In this document: positions 22,811 to 34,671 of the stretch, in pieces | Layout: each line of letters begins with the position of its first letter | Position numbering within the stretch: the first letter of the stretch is position 1 | Assembly (NCBI RefSeq): GCF_016808335.1 | Contig: NC_053137.1 | Location: 4,663,904 to 4,727,903 of the forward strand | Origin: Panicum virgatum | Lineage: Eukaryota > Streptophyta > Magnoliopsida > Poales > Poaceae | DNA: 64,000 bases | Direction of reading: 5' to 3' | Notes under the pieces: model-generated | Seen by the model: only the letters and a program-made list of their open reading frames with translations | The model's database searches: none | What the model was told of the DNA's origin: nothing | Program-made: the position numbers and the translations under genes

Positions 22811-23440
22811 GAAAAAATTTAAATTACTACCCTCAACTATAGCCAAAATCCAGATAACCTCCTAAACTATCCTTTTGTTTATTTTACCCCTCGGATTATA
22901 CCATTTGGTTCAAATTATTCTCTAATATAATTTGTCTTTTCATTTATCCATACATAGACGGAGTTGAAATTTTACAAGATGATAGTACACATCATAAAAC
23001 AAGTTAGAAAAAATACATCATATTTTTATCATTATTTTGATAGGTTAGGATATTTAATAATGGGAAAGGTCTAAATTACTCCTCTCAGCTATAGTCAAAG
23101 TCTGGATAACCCCCTAAACTATTATTTGGTTTATTTTATCCCCAAACTATAGTCAAAGTCTGGATAACCCTCTAAATTAATCATTGGAGTTCAAAATTAT
23201 ATGAAAAATAAAGATAAAAAATTATATAATTTTTTTAATATGCATCGTGATGTCCACTACTATCCTTTAAAATTTGAAATTAAACTTCAACTTTGTGTAT
23301 GGAGAAACAAAAAAGACAAATTGTATTATGAGGTGAAATGAACTAAATGATACAGTTTATGAGGTAATTGGACTAAGTTATAGTTTAGGGGGTTATTCAT
23401 ACTTTGGCTATACTTGAAGGCAATTTCATTTGTTTTGTAC
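22811..23440. mobile_element. MITE-like element with long terminal inverted repeats
   Basis: Left TAAATTACTACCCTCAACTATAG pattern and right CTATAGTTTAGGGGG... pattern are inverted, with a second copy of the left end at about 23060-23130, suggesting an insertion into a related copy. AT-rich interior, no coding sequence. Confidence 0.6.
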
Positions 23441-24340
23441 TCACCTGATTGCTTGAAAGCCGACCCCATAAAAGGCTATAAGGATGCCACTATCATGTTG
23501 ATCCCAAGCCAGGCAAGGATGGTACTCGCTCAATTATATTGAGCTCATGTGGGGCTTTGGATCCTCATCAGCCCTCAAACACGAAGTATTTCTCCATTTA
23601 GCCTCCAGGCATGGAGGCCCTCACATCCGTTCTTTGGGGCTTTGGATCCTCATCAGCCCTCAAGTACTTACTTATCAAAGAAATGTTAGAAACGCATCAT
23701 CAAGCTCGAGAAGAAGGCACTCTTAATGTTGCTCCAAACTATTAAGTTAACTTGAGTTGGCACTTGGCAGCATGATGAACTGCTCTTATATTGTGGCCTC
23801 CTTTTTGTCAATGGATTGATAACGAAGGGCATTAGCATTATGCGGCCAAGCCATAACCTCACTTCTAATAGATCGCATTTACATGGCCACATTTCTGAAT
23901 TCATTGTTTAACAAGAACTAGATAGCTTGCATGAACCATTTTATTCAGGTCGCAGAAGTGTAAGGGCAGTAAATAACACTTAGCGAAAAGAAGAAGCAAG
24001 TTCTGGAAGGGAATTTCAAAGTAACGTTGGATGGCTCAATTTGGTACCCAATTCATCCACCCAACTCTCAGCCTCTTCATCACTGCTTGTGAGTGCATCA
24101 AAAGTTCCAAGGGCCGACGGCTTTGAGCAAGTTGCATCGGACAGCAATCAAGGCCCAGCAATGATGAACTGTATCGGTGAGATCAAATTTCATGGATGGC
24201 ACTGCACCGACCGGCTTTGTGCTGAACATTGTCTGGTTATTATACGTAGGTTACTAGTTTCATCATGAGTAGTTGTATCTAGAGTCCTGCTACGTGAAAG
24301 TGTCGATGTGCGAAACTCTGCAGCAAACCTGAACCATCTC

Positions 24341-24362
24341 TTTCCCATGCCTTCCAACCCTA
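24341..24362 (-). promoter_or_regulatory. miR2118-like target site, unit 5
   Basis: TTTCCCATGCCTTCCAACCC + TA on the + strand, one change in the core. CCAAT-type blocks follow at 24509 and, duplicated, at about 24645. Confidence 0.5.
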
Positions 24363-26121
24363 TAGATGTGTTCTTGCATGAAAATTTGAGAATAATGGGT
24401 GCGGATTCCTACTATTTACTATGATGACTGTGATTCCTACTATTTAGCTTCCAAAGGGAAGATTGAGATAGGAGGGAGAGTAATAACTCAAAGGCTCTTA
24501 TGTGCTACATTGATGACTGGTTAGAAATAAAGGTTGGGCACTAGTTGGACAGGCAGAGCTAGACTTTTACCTCCATATGTACTATATACAACTAGTTACT
24601 AGGCCGCACAGTGTCAGTTATGACCAACATCTCCCTGCTGCTACATTGATGACTGGTTAGAAATAAGTGTCGATGCGTGCATGGACGTGCATGTAACCTA
24701 ACACAACGGGCAGCAATTAAACATCACATCACCTATTAACTTGTCCGGGGAAAATACATTATGACAATGAGAAGAAAAAGGAGTTGCATCTGAGGAGAAA
24801 AAAAGGACAGTAGAGTTGTGTGCAAGGAAGCTGAGGAAAGGGCAACTGCATCCATGCCTTGGCAGAAGAAGGATTGCTGCGTCTGTGCAAGGGTAGAAAG
24901 TGTGACAGAACCGCCAAATTAAAACTCTAATTAAGCGTAATGATCGTCATTTGAACACATCGAGCGCATTAGCTTAATGGCTTAATTTGGCGATCCTTTC
25001 TCAACCCACGGCCCGATCGAAACATCACCGATAGTCCCACGCAAAGGTGGGCGCAAATGGTACAAGCACGACACATATTTGAAAATACAACAAAAATACA
25101 TAAGACTTCACCTTAAGTTTTACAAACCAAATTTGAATAAATACACAATTTACAAACTTTGCATTACTGAAATCCGGGTTCAACTAGAGGAAAGGGGCCT
25201 ACAACCACCAAAAGTGAGCCATAAGGAGATCCCTAACTAAACGTCTGGCTCCACAACCTCCCATCCCTCTGCATCACGGCGGATGAACTTGATGCAGCAG
25301 GGACAGAAGTCCACGTCCGGGTGTCCTGTAATGATAATGGTGGCAACAAACCCTGAGTATTCTAATACTCAGCAAGGCTTACCCGACCGGTGGGTATAAC
25401 TTAGCCCACATATCTAGACATGCACGGCATTTGGTTGGTGGTTTGTTTTGCAGAAATAGCGACTAGAGGTGTATCCTTACTTTCAAGGTTTTAACCGCAT
25501 ATTTTATATGGATAGACTCTCACTAATGTTCGCCTGTCTACACACGCATGTTGAAGCATCCAATTAAGATTCAGAATAGTATCCACTTTCATATCTCTAA
25601 CATCCTAACTCGTCTGCTACGAGGTGACAAAGAGATCAAGGCCATCATATCCGCGAGACACGGCGAATCGATCCGATTTAACCTTGCAAGGTAGACCTAA
25701 CCGACACGGCACGCATAATCCCCGTCGGACCACACGCACCAACCCTTCCCCTCCCCGCCTCGAACTACAGGACCGCCCCACCATCATATGGTCAGCCGAG
25801 CTCAACATGAGACCACCAAAAATAATACATGCATCCCTATTTCTCTGCGACTACTCGACTACCCCAGGAGGTGAGATGGAGTCCTGTACTTTTGAAGCAA
25901 GGCAGTACTAGGCTTACCGGTTTCGACTACCTCCTACTCCCGGCATGCGGTTAGTACAATTCAATCCCCGATCAGCACTGCCACAACGACCGGTCCTTAA
26001 ACGACACAGACGGGGCTAAGGCACCCAGAAACCCTGTCCTGCTGCCATCCCTAAACATTCTTATCATTCCCCGTCCGGTCTTAATGCCCATATCAAAAAC
26101 AATAACTCATGTACTGGAATA

Positions 26122-26124
<3 letters not shown>

Positions 26125-26174
<50 letters not shown>
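26125..26174. repeat. (AT)n microsatellite in the solo LTR
   Basis: About 50 bp of AT dinucleotide. Confidence 0.95.
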
Positions 26175-26177
<3 letters not shown>

Positions 26178-26624
26178 GCGAGTAACAGGAAATTACTCGA
26201 CTTCTAAACATCCTATGTCTCGCGAGTGACAAGAGATCACTCGTCTTCTATCGGGAACCATTAAGCATAGCACTGCTATCGTCCTATACATACTAGTATA
26301 ACTCAGGGGAACCTAAGGATCATGCAACTAGGGTTCCAACAAATCCTGAACCTACTGCACAAGTATTGGAAACATAAGTAGGTGTCATAAATTTAAAAGT
26401 AATGGGACATGCACCGGGGCTTGCCTTGCGTCAGCTGCTCAGTGCTAGGGTCAGGCGGGCCTTGGGCCAGGTTCTCATGCCTCTCCTCCTGGGCTTGCTC
26501 CGGCTGCTCCTGCGGAGTCGCGATCGCCTCAAACACGATGCCCTCAGCTGCGGAAGCTACACGAATGCATATGAAATGATTGAGTGCAACTCAAACTATG
26601 TACTCACTACACCCAAAACGCAAA

Positions 26625-27090
26625 GCCCAGCGGACTGTCCGCAACCAAATGGCGGACCGTCCGCAGTTCAACTACGTAGTCCCACCAGAACCCCCAACGT
26701 CTCTGGATAAAACTCAACCCTATACGGCGGACTGTCCACACTCAAACAGCGGACCGTCCGCAGGTTAACTCGCTAAAGTCCTTGGCGGACCGTCCGCCGT
26801 GCACCCTGCCAACCCACCAGAGACGAAAACGTCTCTGGACGACTTTTTAGACCCTACAGCAGACTATCTGCTCTCCCATAGAGGATTGTCCGCAGTTCAA
26901 CCCTGCAACCCACCAGAGACAACATTGTCTCTGGACAAATTTCGAGCTCTACGGCGGACTGTCCGCTCTCTAATAGCGGACCATCCGCAATTCTATTTTA
27001 CGGAACCACCAGAGACAACATCGTCTCTAGACAAATCCTCACTTGGCCTGCGGACTGTCCGGCCCCCCTGGGCGGACCGTCCGCGACTCC
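26625..27090. repeat. Palindrome array GCGGACNGTCCGC / CCAGAGAC...GTCTCTGG
   Basis: Five to six repeats of roughly 85-95 bp, each with a GCGGACTGTCCGC-like palindrome followed by a CCAGAGAC...GTCTCTGG inverted pair. Single copies of the first palindrome recur at about 27510-27545. Confidence 0.8.
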
Positions 27091-27920
27091 TATCTTTGAC
27101 ACCGCGCACCAGGCGGCAGCGAGCGCGGCGACGGCGGCGGCGGTCGCTCACTGACGCCGACGGCACTCAACAGAAGGGGAACAGAGGCTAGGGAGCACAA
27201 GCAACTCACCACAAACCCGTTCCCACGGTCGGTTGGAGCGGAGGACGACTGGAGAGGCGGATCGACAGTGGAGCAAGCTTCAAGGGGGCTCCAATGGTGA
27301 CCCGCGGTGGTTGAGACGATTTCAGCCGGGGAGGAGTGGGGCTAGGGGTCGGAGAAGGTGGAGGAGGGGCTAGTGGAGGTACTCACGCAAGGAATTGAGG
27401 TAGGATGACCGGAGGTGGGAGATCGAGGGGAGGGGGCGACGTCGAGGCGAGCAGTCGAGCTCCGCTCGTTTCGGGACGGAGTGAGTAGAGGGAGGAGGAA
27501 GATATGACAGGCGGACCGTCCGCCGCCCCCTTGCGGACCGTCTGCTGTTCCTGAGTGTTACAGAAAGAAACCTGCTTCTGCGTGTTGCTGTAATTTCGTA
27601 ATTGGTAAAAGAAGAAAGGAAAGTAACTAAGGAAATTTCAATCTAAACTTATATATGCTGGTAATTCGGTACCCAATTCATCCATTAGACTCTCTGCTAG
27701 CTCCCCCGCATGCATCATATAAGGGTAAAAAAATAGCAGCAAAAGACCCAAGGTCCCATTGCTTCAGCATGAATCAGTACTAGATGCATGAGGACCTTAT
27801 CTCCCTGACGATTTTGAGGTGGCGGTGCACCGAGCATCATCATGAATAATAGTGCTATCTAGGGTCCTTGCGCACTAAAACGCTGGCATGCTAATGTATT
27901 CTGCGAGCCTGAGCCATCTC

Positions 27921-27944
27921 TTTCCCTTTTGCCTCCCAACCCTA
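27921..27944 (-). promoter_or_regulatory. miR2118-like site with 2-bp insertion, unit 6
   Basis: TTTCCCTTTTGCCTCCCAAC + CCTA: flanks and core as in units 1-5 but AT replaced by TTTT. The unit's CCAAT block is separated from it by a solo LTR and lies at 29540-29560. Confidence 0.45.
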
Positions 27945-28099
27945 TAGCCGTGTTCTTGCATGTAATAAGTTTCAACTAGTCTCCTTGAGAGTAATGGTTA
28001 CATACATATTTCTACTATTTCACCGTGGTTGTCCACTCAGATATAAGAGGTTCAGGTTGAACAGAGTAATAACTGAAAGGTAAGTTATGTAGGTGCTAT

Positions 28100-29528
28100 T
28101 GTAGCGAAAATGGCCTCTCATGCCATATTTCAATATAATGTTTTGGTGATTGATATAGATAACACAACACTTGGACTAATATGATTGTTAAGATGAGCAT
28201 TCTCAGTCTTTTAGGTTCAAGTGATGTAGGTGCTATTGTAGCGAAAATGGCCTCTCATGCCATATTGTACGAAGAATTGAAGAGACCGTGAAGAAACCAA
28301 GTCAAAGAAATCAAGACAGAGATACTTTAGTATCACCGGTTGAACCGACGTTAGAAAAATTGAATACGTCGGTGCAATGGACCCAGAAGCTGAGGCACGT
28401 TCTATACACCGGATGAACCGACGATAGGGTCTTGGTGAACGTCGGTGCAGTTGTCCAAAGAGTTTGTTTTTTCAGAGTTCACAGGACAACTACACTCACC
28501 GGTTAAACCGACGCAGCATCGGTTGATTGCCCGTACACGTAACGGCTAGTTTCTGTGGCGGGCAGTTTAGTATCACCGGTTGAACCGACGATGGCTTTTG
28601 GAGGTGCGTCGGATTAACCGGCGTTAAGTGTTTTTCTGGCAGTTTTTCTCCAACGGCTATATTTGCTTGGGCTGCCTATATATACCCCCAAGGCCGGGTC
28701 ATTTGAAGTTGCTGGAGAGTGTTGGAGACCTTGGAAGCATAAAAGAGTTAAAGATCCTCTCCAACCACTTTAGAGCTTCATTGTACATCATATAGGCTTG
28801 AGCACACTTGTGAGAGTGCTTAGTGCTTGTAATAGGGATTAGTTCTTGCGAGAGCTCCCTTGAGAGAAGTCTTGCTGCGGCAAGCATCTTGTGTACTCAT
28901 CGTGTGACCCTCCGACTTGGTGTGGAGAGGCAACGACACTTTGTGTGGGGAAGGAGACCCCCCTTGGTGAGAAGCTCCAATAGGGTGAGAAGCTTCAATA
29001 GTGAAGACGGTGCCGTTGGTGACGCTTCGAGAGAGACGGTGGTGGTGGCCTTGTCTTGGTGACTTGGGGTCACTTAGCCTTTGCTTGCCGGGAGCCTTGG
29101 TGGCGAACGCAAGACGGTGATCAAGCGAAGAGACTCGGCATCACACTTGTTCGTGTTGGACATGTGGCCGTGGACGTAGGGAGGGACTTGGTGTCCTAAC
29201 CGAACCACGTTAAATCATGTGTCTTGGTGTCTTCACGGGAGTTTGCATATTCTCTCCCTTACCTCTTTACTTACCGTATTACGTTTCCGCATTTACTCTA
29301 CCTTGCGTGCCTTTACCTTCCTAGTTAATTTGATTAGGTTTGGCTATAGGTTGCAAGTATTTTAGGGGTAAGTAGAGAGTAGCATAGATAAACCTTAGTC
29401 ATAACTAGTATGTGTAGGACGTATTAGGTTTATCTTATGCAAATAGATTGAGCCCTAGGATAGAAAGCGATTAGCGACCCTATTCACCCCCTCCCCCTCT
29501 AGGGTCGGACACCCCGGTGATCCTTACA
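28100..29528 (+). mobile_element. Solo LTR, 1,429 bp
   Basis: Starts TGTAGCGAAAATGG and ends GATCCTTACA, with near-identical 5-bp flanks GCTAT (28095-28099) / GTTAT (29529-29533). A TATATATA at 28677-28684 marks the LTR promoter. No internal domain is present. Same family as the LTR at 46575-48041, by the shared end (GATCCTTACA versus TGTAAGGATC) and shared CCGGTTGAACCGACG-type motifs. Confidence 0.8.
28310..28625. repeat. CACCGGTTGAACCGACG motif array in the LTR
   Basis: At least four copies of ACCGG(T/A)TGAACCGACG alternating with CGTCGGTGCA, upstream of the LTR TATA box. Confidence 0.75.
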
Positions 29529-29682
29529 GTTATCTGCCCATTGATGATTGGTCAGGCAGGTTCATTTGCACTGTAGTATGTGGTGCCACTTCATCTCCTA
29601 TATGACAGGTTTTTTTTTGGTAGTGTGGGCTTTGACAGGGGACTGCTGGATATACTGCACCTTTTATCTCCCTCCTCACTTT

Positions 29683-29684
<2 letters not shown>

Positions 29685-29721
<37 letters not shown>
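29685..29721. repeat. (AT)n microsatellite
   Basis: About 37 bp of AT dinucleotide. Confidence 0.95.
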
Positions 29722-29723
<2 letters not shown>

Positions 29724-29772
29724 TATTATGTTATAATGCACCTGGGTGCATTCTGTATAGAGAATGCACCCA

Positions 29773-30170
29773 CCCTCTCAGTTGCAACTACTATGACCGT
29801 TCTAGTTGCAACTGGGTTGTGTCCAGTTGCAACCGGTTCGCGTCCACTTGCAATCGGGTCAGTCCGAGTTGCAACCAGTTCACAACAGTTGCAATCGGAT
29901 CTGTCCGAGTTGCAACCAGTTCGTGTCCAGTTGCAATCAACACCGGTCTGAGATGCAATTGGTTCGTGTCCAATTGCAACCAGGTCGGTCTGAGTTGCAA
30001 CCGGCTCGTGGCTAGTTGCAATGTGTTCGCACCCAGTTGCAATTAGTTCCGCCCAGCTGCAATTGACCTATTCTTCCAATTGCAATTGATGTAGTCTCTC
30101 AGTTGCAATCAGTATAGTGATGTAGTCTCTAAGCTATGCTAGCCAAGTTGCAATTGTAACGTAGCTATGC
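29773..30170. repeat. AGTTGCAA minisatellite
   Basis: About 15 copies of a 20-26-bp unit built on AGTTGCAA(C/T) and GTTCGTGTCC / GTCCGAGTT. It is bracketed by GCACCTGGGTGCATTCT (about 29740) and GTGCATTTGCTATACC (about 30426), possibly parts of one mobile element. Confidence 0.75.
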
Positions 30171-30489
30171 TAGCAACTCTTAGTATAGTGATGTTGCAAT
30201 TACATACTTGAAAAAAAAAGTTCATCAAATATAGTCTTCATGGATCTCGTTTTGTTAAGCACATTTTTTCCAACGACCTGATGCAAATAGATCTGAAATT
30301 GAAGCTACGGTTTAAGAGATATTGCATTTTTCGATCCGAATCAATAAAAAATTCTCTACATGCATGCTTACTGGTGAGTGGCGGGATTGAGCTGTAGTTG
30401 ATTGGCGAGATCGGCGCAGGGTCTGTGCATTTGCTATACCAAATGCACCTATTGTCTATTCTACACACAGGGTGTTGAATAGTATTCAA

Positions 30490-32840
30490 CGCACTGGAGT
30501 AAAATTCTCATGATATTTACTGCTACAACCAAAGGTCTTGCTATAATAACTACACAATAATGTGTCACGTCATAATTTCCTGCCCACTTTTAGTGCACAT
30601 TAATTACGCATTCTCTTCTCCTCTTATTTCTCTCACATACGTGGTTACAACCGACAAGCCAGCAGCCGGTGCAGCTGATTTACGGTTCTTTAGTACTAAA
30701 ATTACTACAATCAAGTTAATGTGCTTGGAGTATATGGTACAAGAGTGCCAACAAGTTTGAGCATGATATGTGGGAGCCTTTTATTTGAGTTGGTCCCATG
30801 TGACCGGACTTTGAATTCCAAGAATTGCAATTGAGTATTGATATTAGTAGTAATATTATCAATATCAAAGGGTATTATCATAAAATTAGAGAAGTAATAA
30901 CAACATAAACAGCTTCTCTGTCATTGGGTCGATGTCATTATTAATTTTACTTTTCAAAATTTGGTAAATTACTCCTAGATATTACATGTCTAAATTTTCT
31001 AAGAACAAAGGAATATTTTGTAAAGGAATAATTTCTAAAATTGTGTTTATATAGATGAATGGATTAAATGCCAAGTAAGGAATAATATTGTGGAACAAGG
31101 AATAATTGGCCATATACACAAGAAATAAAAATTGAGACCAAAGGAATCTGTGTGTTGTATGAGTCCATCATGTGTTTTTTTACACATTCTGTAATCATGT
31201 TCCAAAATGTTGCTTCCATACAAGGATATCTCATTTTAAAATACAAATGCATGCTAATTACTCTCCTAAGTCTCACTCAAGTTAGTTTCTGTGTATGAAT
31301 GCTTTTTAACATCCTCCTGAAATCCCTCATCCTTCAATTTTATAACAACTGCAGATTCAATGCATTCTTTCTACACACAAAGGCCTGCATATATTTCTCT
31401 CACAAATCTCACTCAAACTAATAGGCTGGCATGCAGGTTTTGACTTCCTCCTAAAATTGCTCTTTAATGCAAGTTTAAGATAACATCAATGGTGATTCCT
31501 TGCATGCCGAATGAACAGCATGCTCAAAAAATTTTGCATGATGACACATGCACTCCATGGATGAAACTGTTTTTTTACTGCGGAGCACACACCTCCTCAT
31601 ACGGATTACTACCCCTTGTGTGTGGCATTGGCAAGGGCATGGCGTTGGTGCACAAGATGGCCGATTGACAAACTCGTTACTAGAGAGAAAAAAATGGTGA
31701 GTACGACATCTCTGCTACGGTGCACTACTGCTCAACGTTCTAACATGCTGCCATCCACGCACAACAGGAGATGGCCACGCTTCGAGGGACCAGCAGTGCT
31801 AAAAGTGGATGCTGACAATAAAAATGATGGATTTTACGGTTGTGGAAGCTTGCCAAACCTCTTTGCAGCCCCAAGGTACACGCATCATGCTCTGTGCACA
31901 GCAAGACTCGGTGGAAAATGCAACAAATCAACAACGCTAAAAATCAGATGGGGAACTAATGTACAACCAAATTTTACGATTGTAGCATAGGGCACACAGG
32001 TTTTTACGGTCCTGGAGGCTTGCTGGACCTCCGGCTAGAAGCGCCGCCACGGACGAACCACTAGGTTTACTTTCATAACGCTATCACTGATAAACCCACT
32101 ACTTTTTACTTCCATGCCATTCACTTTATACTTCATCCGCATATTTCCCACAACACTAGTGTTGCTGACGGGAACGCCGCGCAAATGACCCATGCATGGC
32201 GCCCTTTTTACTAGTCAATCAGTGCTTTATTAATGTGCGAGTAGTCAAACGTGCATTAAAACAGGCCACAACCATGACAAACCATAGGCTCCCGGACCAT
32301 ATATGCATTAAAAGTACACACTTAACCAAATTTTACTACCCTCACATTGTGGCACCGTAATTTTGCCTTGTTGGAGTGCTGGCTCCCTCATGGGTGTTAA
32401 ATAACTATTCAACACCCCGGGTGCTAAATAGACCAACGTGTGTATGTTCGCATACTCATTTATCACTTTGAATATGTTCATATACTTATTCTAAGATACT
32501 TCAAAGGTATATACATGAAAAATTTCAAAAGCAGTCGTATTTTTTAAATATATATAATTATACCTTATTGTTAGTATGTAAAATAAGTATGTCCACATAC
32601 TTTATGTATGGTTACATACCTAATGTATATATCATCACAGATATTCAAGTATGATCACATACTCCATGTATATACTCTTCGTAGGGTCAGATACGTAATA
32701 TATGATGAGATACACATGTGGGAGTAGTTACAAGCGAGTGTAGAATGAAATTTTGCTATATATATGAAAAAGACAGACAAATAAAGAGAACTATTAGAAC
32801 ATAGTTACATTGTTTTTCAGGAACCCGCTAAAATTGCAAC
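30490..32840. other. Non-coding AT-rich stretch
   Basis: I see no gene, terminal repeats or array in most of this interval. 32440-32720 has many ATACTTA/ACATAC motifs without a clear period. Confidence 0.5.
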
Positions 32841-32848
32841 ACCGTATA

Positions 32849-32870
32849 TAGGGTTGGGAGGCATGGGAAA
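32849..32870 (+). promoter_or_regulatory. miR2118-like target site in opposite orientation
   Basis: The + strand itself reads TAGGGTTGGGAGGCATGGG + AAA, the exact reverse complement of the consensus of the other units. A TATATATA lies about 90 bp upstream (32757-32764). Transcription would be rightward, with a predicted 3' fragment starting at 32861. Confidence 0.6.
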
Positions 32871-33000
32871 TAGATGTTCCTGCATCTTTGGTAGGCAATC
32901 ACAGATTGGCAAGTTCGAAGCACGCGCCCTGCATGAAGTACTAGCATAAGAAGAAATGCCTGTTTGTGATAAGATGTGAATGATCAATCAGGTTAATAAG

Positions 33001-33140
33001 AATCGATAGCACGATGAAATGGTTATTGATGATCTATGGATGTTTTCGTTGACATTTGATGATGGTCATTAAGGCATTTTAAGTCAAAAAAATTCCTGCT
33101 ATATTGTGTTAATAAGAATCGACAGCACGATAAAATGGAG
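33001..33140. repeat. Short direct repeat (AATAAGAATCGA.AGCACGAT)
   Basis: GTTAATAAGAATCGATAGCACGAT at about 32992 recurs with one change at about 33107, spaced about 115 bp. Confidence 0.6.
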
Positions 33141-33660
33141 ACTGCTTGTACAAATTTATGAGGTTCATTTTCCATTTACAAGATTTCGCAAAGATAAATA
33201 CTTATTGAGATATCAACAACAACGCCAGGTCGTACATGCCACCAAGGCTAAAGAAGAAATGAATGGGTGGAAACTAGAGAAGAAGAAACAAAGAGAATGC
33301 TAATTCTGTCCCACGTTCATCTAGTTGAATCTACATCCATAGGCCCAATGTACTACCCTGTGTCGTAGCTATTCTTTCTGTAGATGACTAGCACATATAC
33401 CAGCAGATGCATTATTTTGCATTCGATCAATTGCCTACACCTTAGCATGAGTGTTTAGAGTAATCATGATGGCACTAGATACATAGAAATATATAAGGTT
33501 TCAACAGCTTAACACATGGCTTCTGCCAATTAATACCTCTCGTACGTCCCAGATTGGCTGTGCACACACATACTTAGCAACCTTAAGAACTTCTACACCG
33601 ATATTCCCTCTACCAGTCAGAACCACTGCACACACAAGCAGAGGGGTAGTGAAACATCTC

Positions 33661-33682
33661 ATTCCTCTACCTCCCAGTCCCA
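33661..33682 (-). promoter_or_regulatory. Degenerate miR2118-like site, unit 7
   Basis: ATTCCTCTACCTCCCAGTCC on the + strand; TATATATA at 33802-33809 is 120 bp away, the usual spacing. A GATCATAACTCAATGG block follows after the MITE. Confidence 0.45.
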
Positions 33683-33853
33683 AACCTACCAGGAGTATAT
33701 ATACATATGCATGTCTATCCAATTCGCTGAGGATAATAAACCATCCATGCATGTTTCTTCAATTTGCATTTGCTTGTGATTCTTTGCTCCTACATGTGGA
33801 GTATATATACTCGAAGATGGGGTTAAAAGAGTCTATATAACTCAAGAGAAATC

Positions 33854-34096
33854 TTACAATGATTGAAAAAATAGGAGCCGTTCATCTGATAAAATCCTAC
33901 GGTGGTGAAGGTAGGAAGTACCCAGAAGTATAGGGTAAAGTACCTGGTACTTCCACAATGTGGGACCAGGTTCCAAAAAGTGGGACTGAATACTAATTTA
34001 ATTTAATTTTATAAATATTTCTCATAGATCAACAGCTAGAAAAATTCAAGATAAAAGTACCTGAAAGTACCCTTTAGTACTTTACAATCATTGTAA
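33854..34096. mobile_element. MITE with perfect 12-bp inverted ends
   Basis: TTACAATGATTG and CAATCATTGTAA bound 243 bp of non-coding AT-rich sequence. Flanks AAGAGAAATC and AAGAGATC look like an altered target duplication. It separates the TATA and CCAAT parts of unit 7. Confidence 0.7.
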
Positions 34097-34671
34097 AAGA
34101 GATCATAACTCAATGGTAGGTGGTTTACATTGTTGATGATATGATTGATCAGATTATTGGTATCCTTGGACTAGAATAAAAATAATCAAGTGTTTATACT
34201 ATTATTCCTACACAATAAGAATCACCTCTAGGGTTCTGGTCTCTTTGATGGCTAAAGGACAACAACATTTGTGTCAATCGTATTGGTTTGTGTTCCTACC
34301 CCCCCCCACCCACCCACCCACCCAAAAAATGGAAAATGTGAGGAAGAATAATAAATTAATAATGATCATATTCTTAACTATACCATGTTGATATAATTAT
34401 CTTAATTATTTTTAATTTCAAATGATGGTTTAACTACATGAAATGAATAATATTAGGTTATAACTCAGTGGGTAGGTGATGTAATGATTATTGTCTTGAC
34501 TGGAGGAGAGGCAAAGGATTCTGACTACAAATTTGTGATTGGTCTCAATCAAAGTTCAAATTAGAACAAGCCTAATTGGCAACTAGTAGCTCAATTTGAA
34601 CAATTTTCAAGCCTTAGATGAAGGGCCCTCAGATCAGGGCTAACAGACAACGTAGCACTCTCCTTCAATTA

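Larger units (their letters stand above)
24901..27562 (-). mobile_element. Solo LTR, 2,662 bp
   Basis: Begins TGTGACAGAACCGCC and ends GTGTTACA (TG...CA), flanked by the 5-bp target duplication GAAAG (24896-24900, 27563-27567). No gag-pol or second LTR is present. Read on the minus strand it starts TGTAACACTC, like the LTR at 41574, so minus orientation is preferred. It separates unit 5 from unit 6. Confidence 0.8.
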
